From Paracoccaceae bacterium (lineage in GTDB: Bacteria > Pseudomonadota > Alphaproteobacteria > Rhodobacterales > Rhodobacteraceae): a DNA stretch of 8,332 bases. The stretch spans positions 1-8,332 of the forward strand of contig JABGTH010000111.1 of the NCBI GenBank assembly GCA_018647275.1. Direction: 5' to 3'. A program made the translations under genes and the position numbers. This document shows, piece after piece, positions 7,048 through 8,332 of this stretch. A model generated the notes under the pieces. It saw only the letters and a program-made list of their open reading frames with translations. It had not been told where the DNA came from and made no database searches. Each line of letters begins with the position of its first letter. Position 1 is the first letter of the stretch.

Positions 7048-8256
7048 TTATTCCGTAGCGTCACCTGAACTGCGGTGGCGCATGAACAGTGCGATTGCGA
7101 TCAGCGTTAGGATAAGTGCCAGCAAGAATGGTGCACCTGGCATGTAGAAGGGTGCGGTCTCTGAGGTGAATGCAGCAAATGTGCTGGTCATCAACATTGG
7201 TGATATGATCATGGCCAGTGCGGACAATGATGTCAGTGCGCCTTGCAGTTCCCCTTGTTGATCATCTCCAACGGCCTGTGACATCAATCCTTGAAGCGCT
7301 GGTGAAACAATCCCTGCAAGTGCAGCAACAGGGACAAATAACAAGGCAACGGTTCCAGAAGTCACAATGCTTAAAAAGCCAAACGCTAATATATCAAAGA
7401 ACAATCCGTAAATGATTGTTCCCCGTTCCCCCAAATATTTGATAGCTGGACGGATCAGAAATCCTTGGACAACCGCCATCATGATCCCAAACAGCCCCAA
7501 GGATAATCCGATGGTGGCCGGATCCCAATCAAAGCGTTCTTTGCCGAAATAGCTCCAGATGGCGGGGTATACTGTGTGCGCGATCGAATAGAAAAAATAG
7601 ACGCCAAGTAGCGTACCGATCATTGGCAACTTGCTGAGGGCTTTAAACGCGCCAAACGGATTTGCGCGTTTCAGTGAAAATGGACGCCGGATCGCGTCAG
7701 TTACTGTTTCTTTCAACACGACCCATCCGAACAGTGCATTTAGTCCTGACAGAATTGCGGCGGCATAGAACGGGGCGCGGGTGCCGTATTCGGCCAACAA
7801 CCCACCAATCAATGGGCCAAGGACAAAGCCGAGCCCGAAGGCCGCACCGATCAATCCGAAATTGGCGGACTTTTCCTTGGGTTTGGAGATATCCGCGATG
7901 TATGCATTCGCGGTTGAGTGTGTCGCGGCGGTAATTCCGCCAATTATGCGGCCAATTAGAAGTAACCAAATGGTGCCTGCGACGGCCATCAGTAGATAGT
8001 CAGCGGCCATTGCCACCAAGGAAACCAACAAGATCGGACGGCGCCCGAACCTATCAGATAATCCGCCCACCACAGGCCCAAACAGGAACTGCATCGCTGC
8101 GAATGACGTGGATAGCAACCCACCCCACAAGGCGGCTGCCCCCAAAGTACCGCCACCCACTTCGACCATTAAATCGGGCATTACGGGCATAATCAGACCA
8201 ATGCCCATCGCATCAATCATGACGGTTAACATGATGAACAGTACGGGTAGGCGCAT
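7048..8256 (-). CDS. TetA-like MFS efflux transporter (TCR/Tet family, 402 aa)
   Basis: A 12-helix inner-membrane proton antiporter of the drug:H+ antiporter-1 group is predicted. It closely follows the TetA layout: IDAMGIGLIMPVMPDL (14-29) in helix 1, motif A GGLSDRFGRRP (64-74) in the 2-3 loop, AADYLLM (84-90), GRIIGGITAAT (102-112), motif C-like GFVLGPLIGG (143-152) in helix 5, a central cytoplasmic loop around 182-212, and PALQGLMS with QQGELQGAL (319-341) in the second half. D15, D86 and D288 fall where TetA(B) has the membrane aspartates Asp15, Asp84 and Asp285, and R103 matches Arg101. These support proton-coupled export. Chromosomal members of this family are common, and tetracycline resistance cannot be claimed. 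The ATG at 8256 puts the conserved helix 1 at the expected place; the ribosome site is weak (AGGG about 10 nt upstream). The start is 2 nt after the stop of an upstream gene, suggesting coupled translation. Confidence 0.93.
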   Translation of the reverse strand: MRLPVLFIMLTVMIDAMGIGLIMPVMPDLMVEVGGGTLGAAALWGGLLSTSFAAMQFLFGPVVGGLSDRFGRRPILLVSLVAMAADYLLMAVAGTIWLLLIGRIIGGITAATHSTANAYIADISKPKEKSANFGLIGAAFGLGFVLGPLIGGLLAEYGTRAPFYAAAILSGLNALFGWVVLKETVTDAIRRPFSLKRANPFGAFKALSKLPMIGTLLGVYFFYSIAHTVYPAIWSYFGKERFDWDPATIGLSLGLFGIMMAVVQGFLIRPAIKYLGERGTIIYGLFFDILAFGFLSIVTSGTVALLFVPVAALAGIVSPALQGLMSQAVGDDQQGELQGALTSLSALAMIISPMLMTSTFAAFTSETAPFYMPGAPFLLALILTLIAIALFMRHRSSGDATE

Positions 8257-8258
8257 TT

Positions 8259-8332
8259 CTAGAGGGCCCTAACAGCTGCGGCGAAAGCGCGCGCTTGATT
8301 GGGCGCACATCCCATTTGTTCTGTGGCTTGGA
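8259..8332 (-). CDS. C-terminal end of an unidentified gene upstream of the MFS transporter (partial)
   Basis: Reading leftwards from the window edge, one frame gives 23 residues, QATEQMGCAPNQARAFAAAV followed by RAL, and then TAG, which lies 2 nt before the transporter ATG. The Ala-rich helical sequence and the codon choice (GCG, CGC, GCC, GCA) look like a true protein end. Of the other two frames, one stops 12 nt earlier and the other stays open into the transporter gene, but both read as low-complexity shadows. The tight junction suggests the two genes are cotranscribed. Too little remains to identify the family. Confidence 0.5.
   Translation of the reverse strand, partial: QATEQMGCAPNQARAFAAAVRAL

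Overview
This window looks like a piece of chromosome from an alphaproteobacterium, most likely a marine Rhodobacterales (Roseobacter-group) organism of moderate GC. The basis is protein style and one intergenic element. The valyl-tRNA synthetase, the Zn-alcohol dehydrogenase and the GTHGQ-type enolase-superfamily protein all resemble homologues I recall from that group. The G/C-rich double hairpin at about 5831-5864 resembles terminator repeats common between Rhodobacterales genes. This is recognition from memory, not a search.

Left part (1-1620). A PLP-dependent, HisC-like aminotransferase runs leftwards out of the window; only its first 152 codons are present. It is divergent from a 58-codon hypothetical membrane or exported protein (554-730, +), which is followed 62 nt later by a crotonase-superfamily protein (793-1581, +). 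A perfect 10-bp hairpin at 1583-1609 lies between the convergent crotonase and valS genes and can serve both as a terminator.

Centre and right (1620-8332, all on the minus strand). In transcription order, from the right edge: the last 23 codons of an unidentified gene; a TetA-like MFS drug-efflux-type transporter whose ATG lies 2 nt after that gene's stop; a Zn-dependent MDR alcohol dehydrogenase; the double-hairpin repeat/terminator; a mandelate racemase/galactonate dehydratase-like enolase-superfamily enzyme; and valS, complete and apparently normal. The hairpin between the dehydrogenase and the enolase-superfamily gene, and the palindrome in front of valS, suggest several transcripts rather than one operon.

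How the genes relate. valS is housekeeping (translation). The enolase-superfamily enzyme and the alcohol dehydrogenase could belong to one catabolic route for a hydroxy acid or alcohol, but only adjacency supports that. The crotonase could act on acyl-CoA esters. I see no prophage, CRISPR, insertion sequence, RNA gene or defence system. The most interesting items are two enzymes with substituted active-site positions (Asp to Gly at a metal-ligand position in the enolase-superfamily protein; Gln in place of one catalytic Glu in the crotonase) and the small uncharacterised ORF. I do not see a convincing new multi-gene system here.
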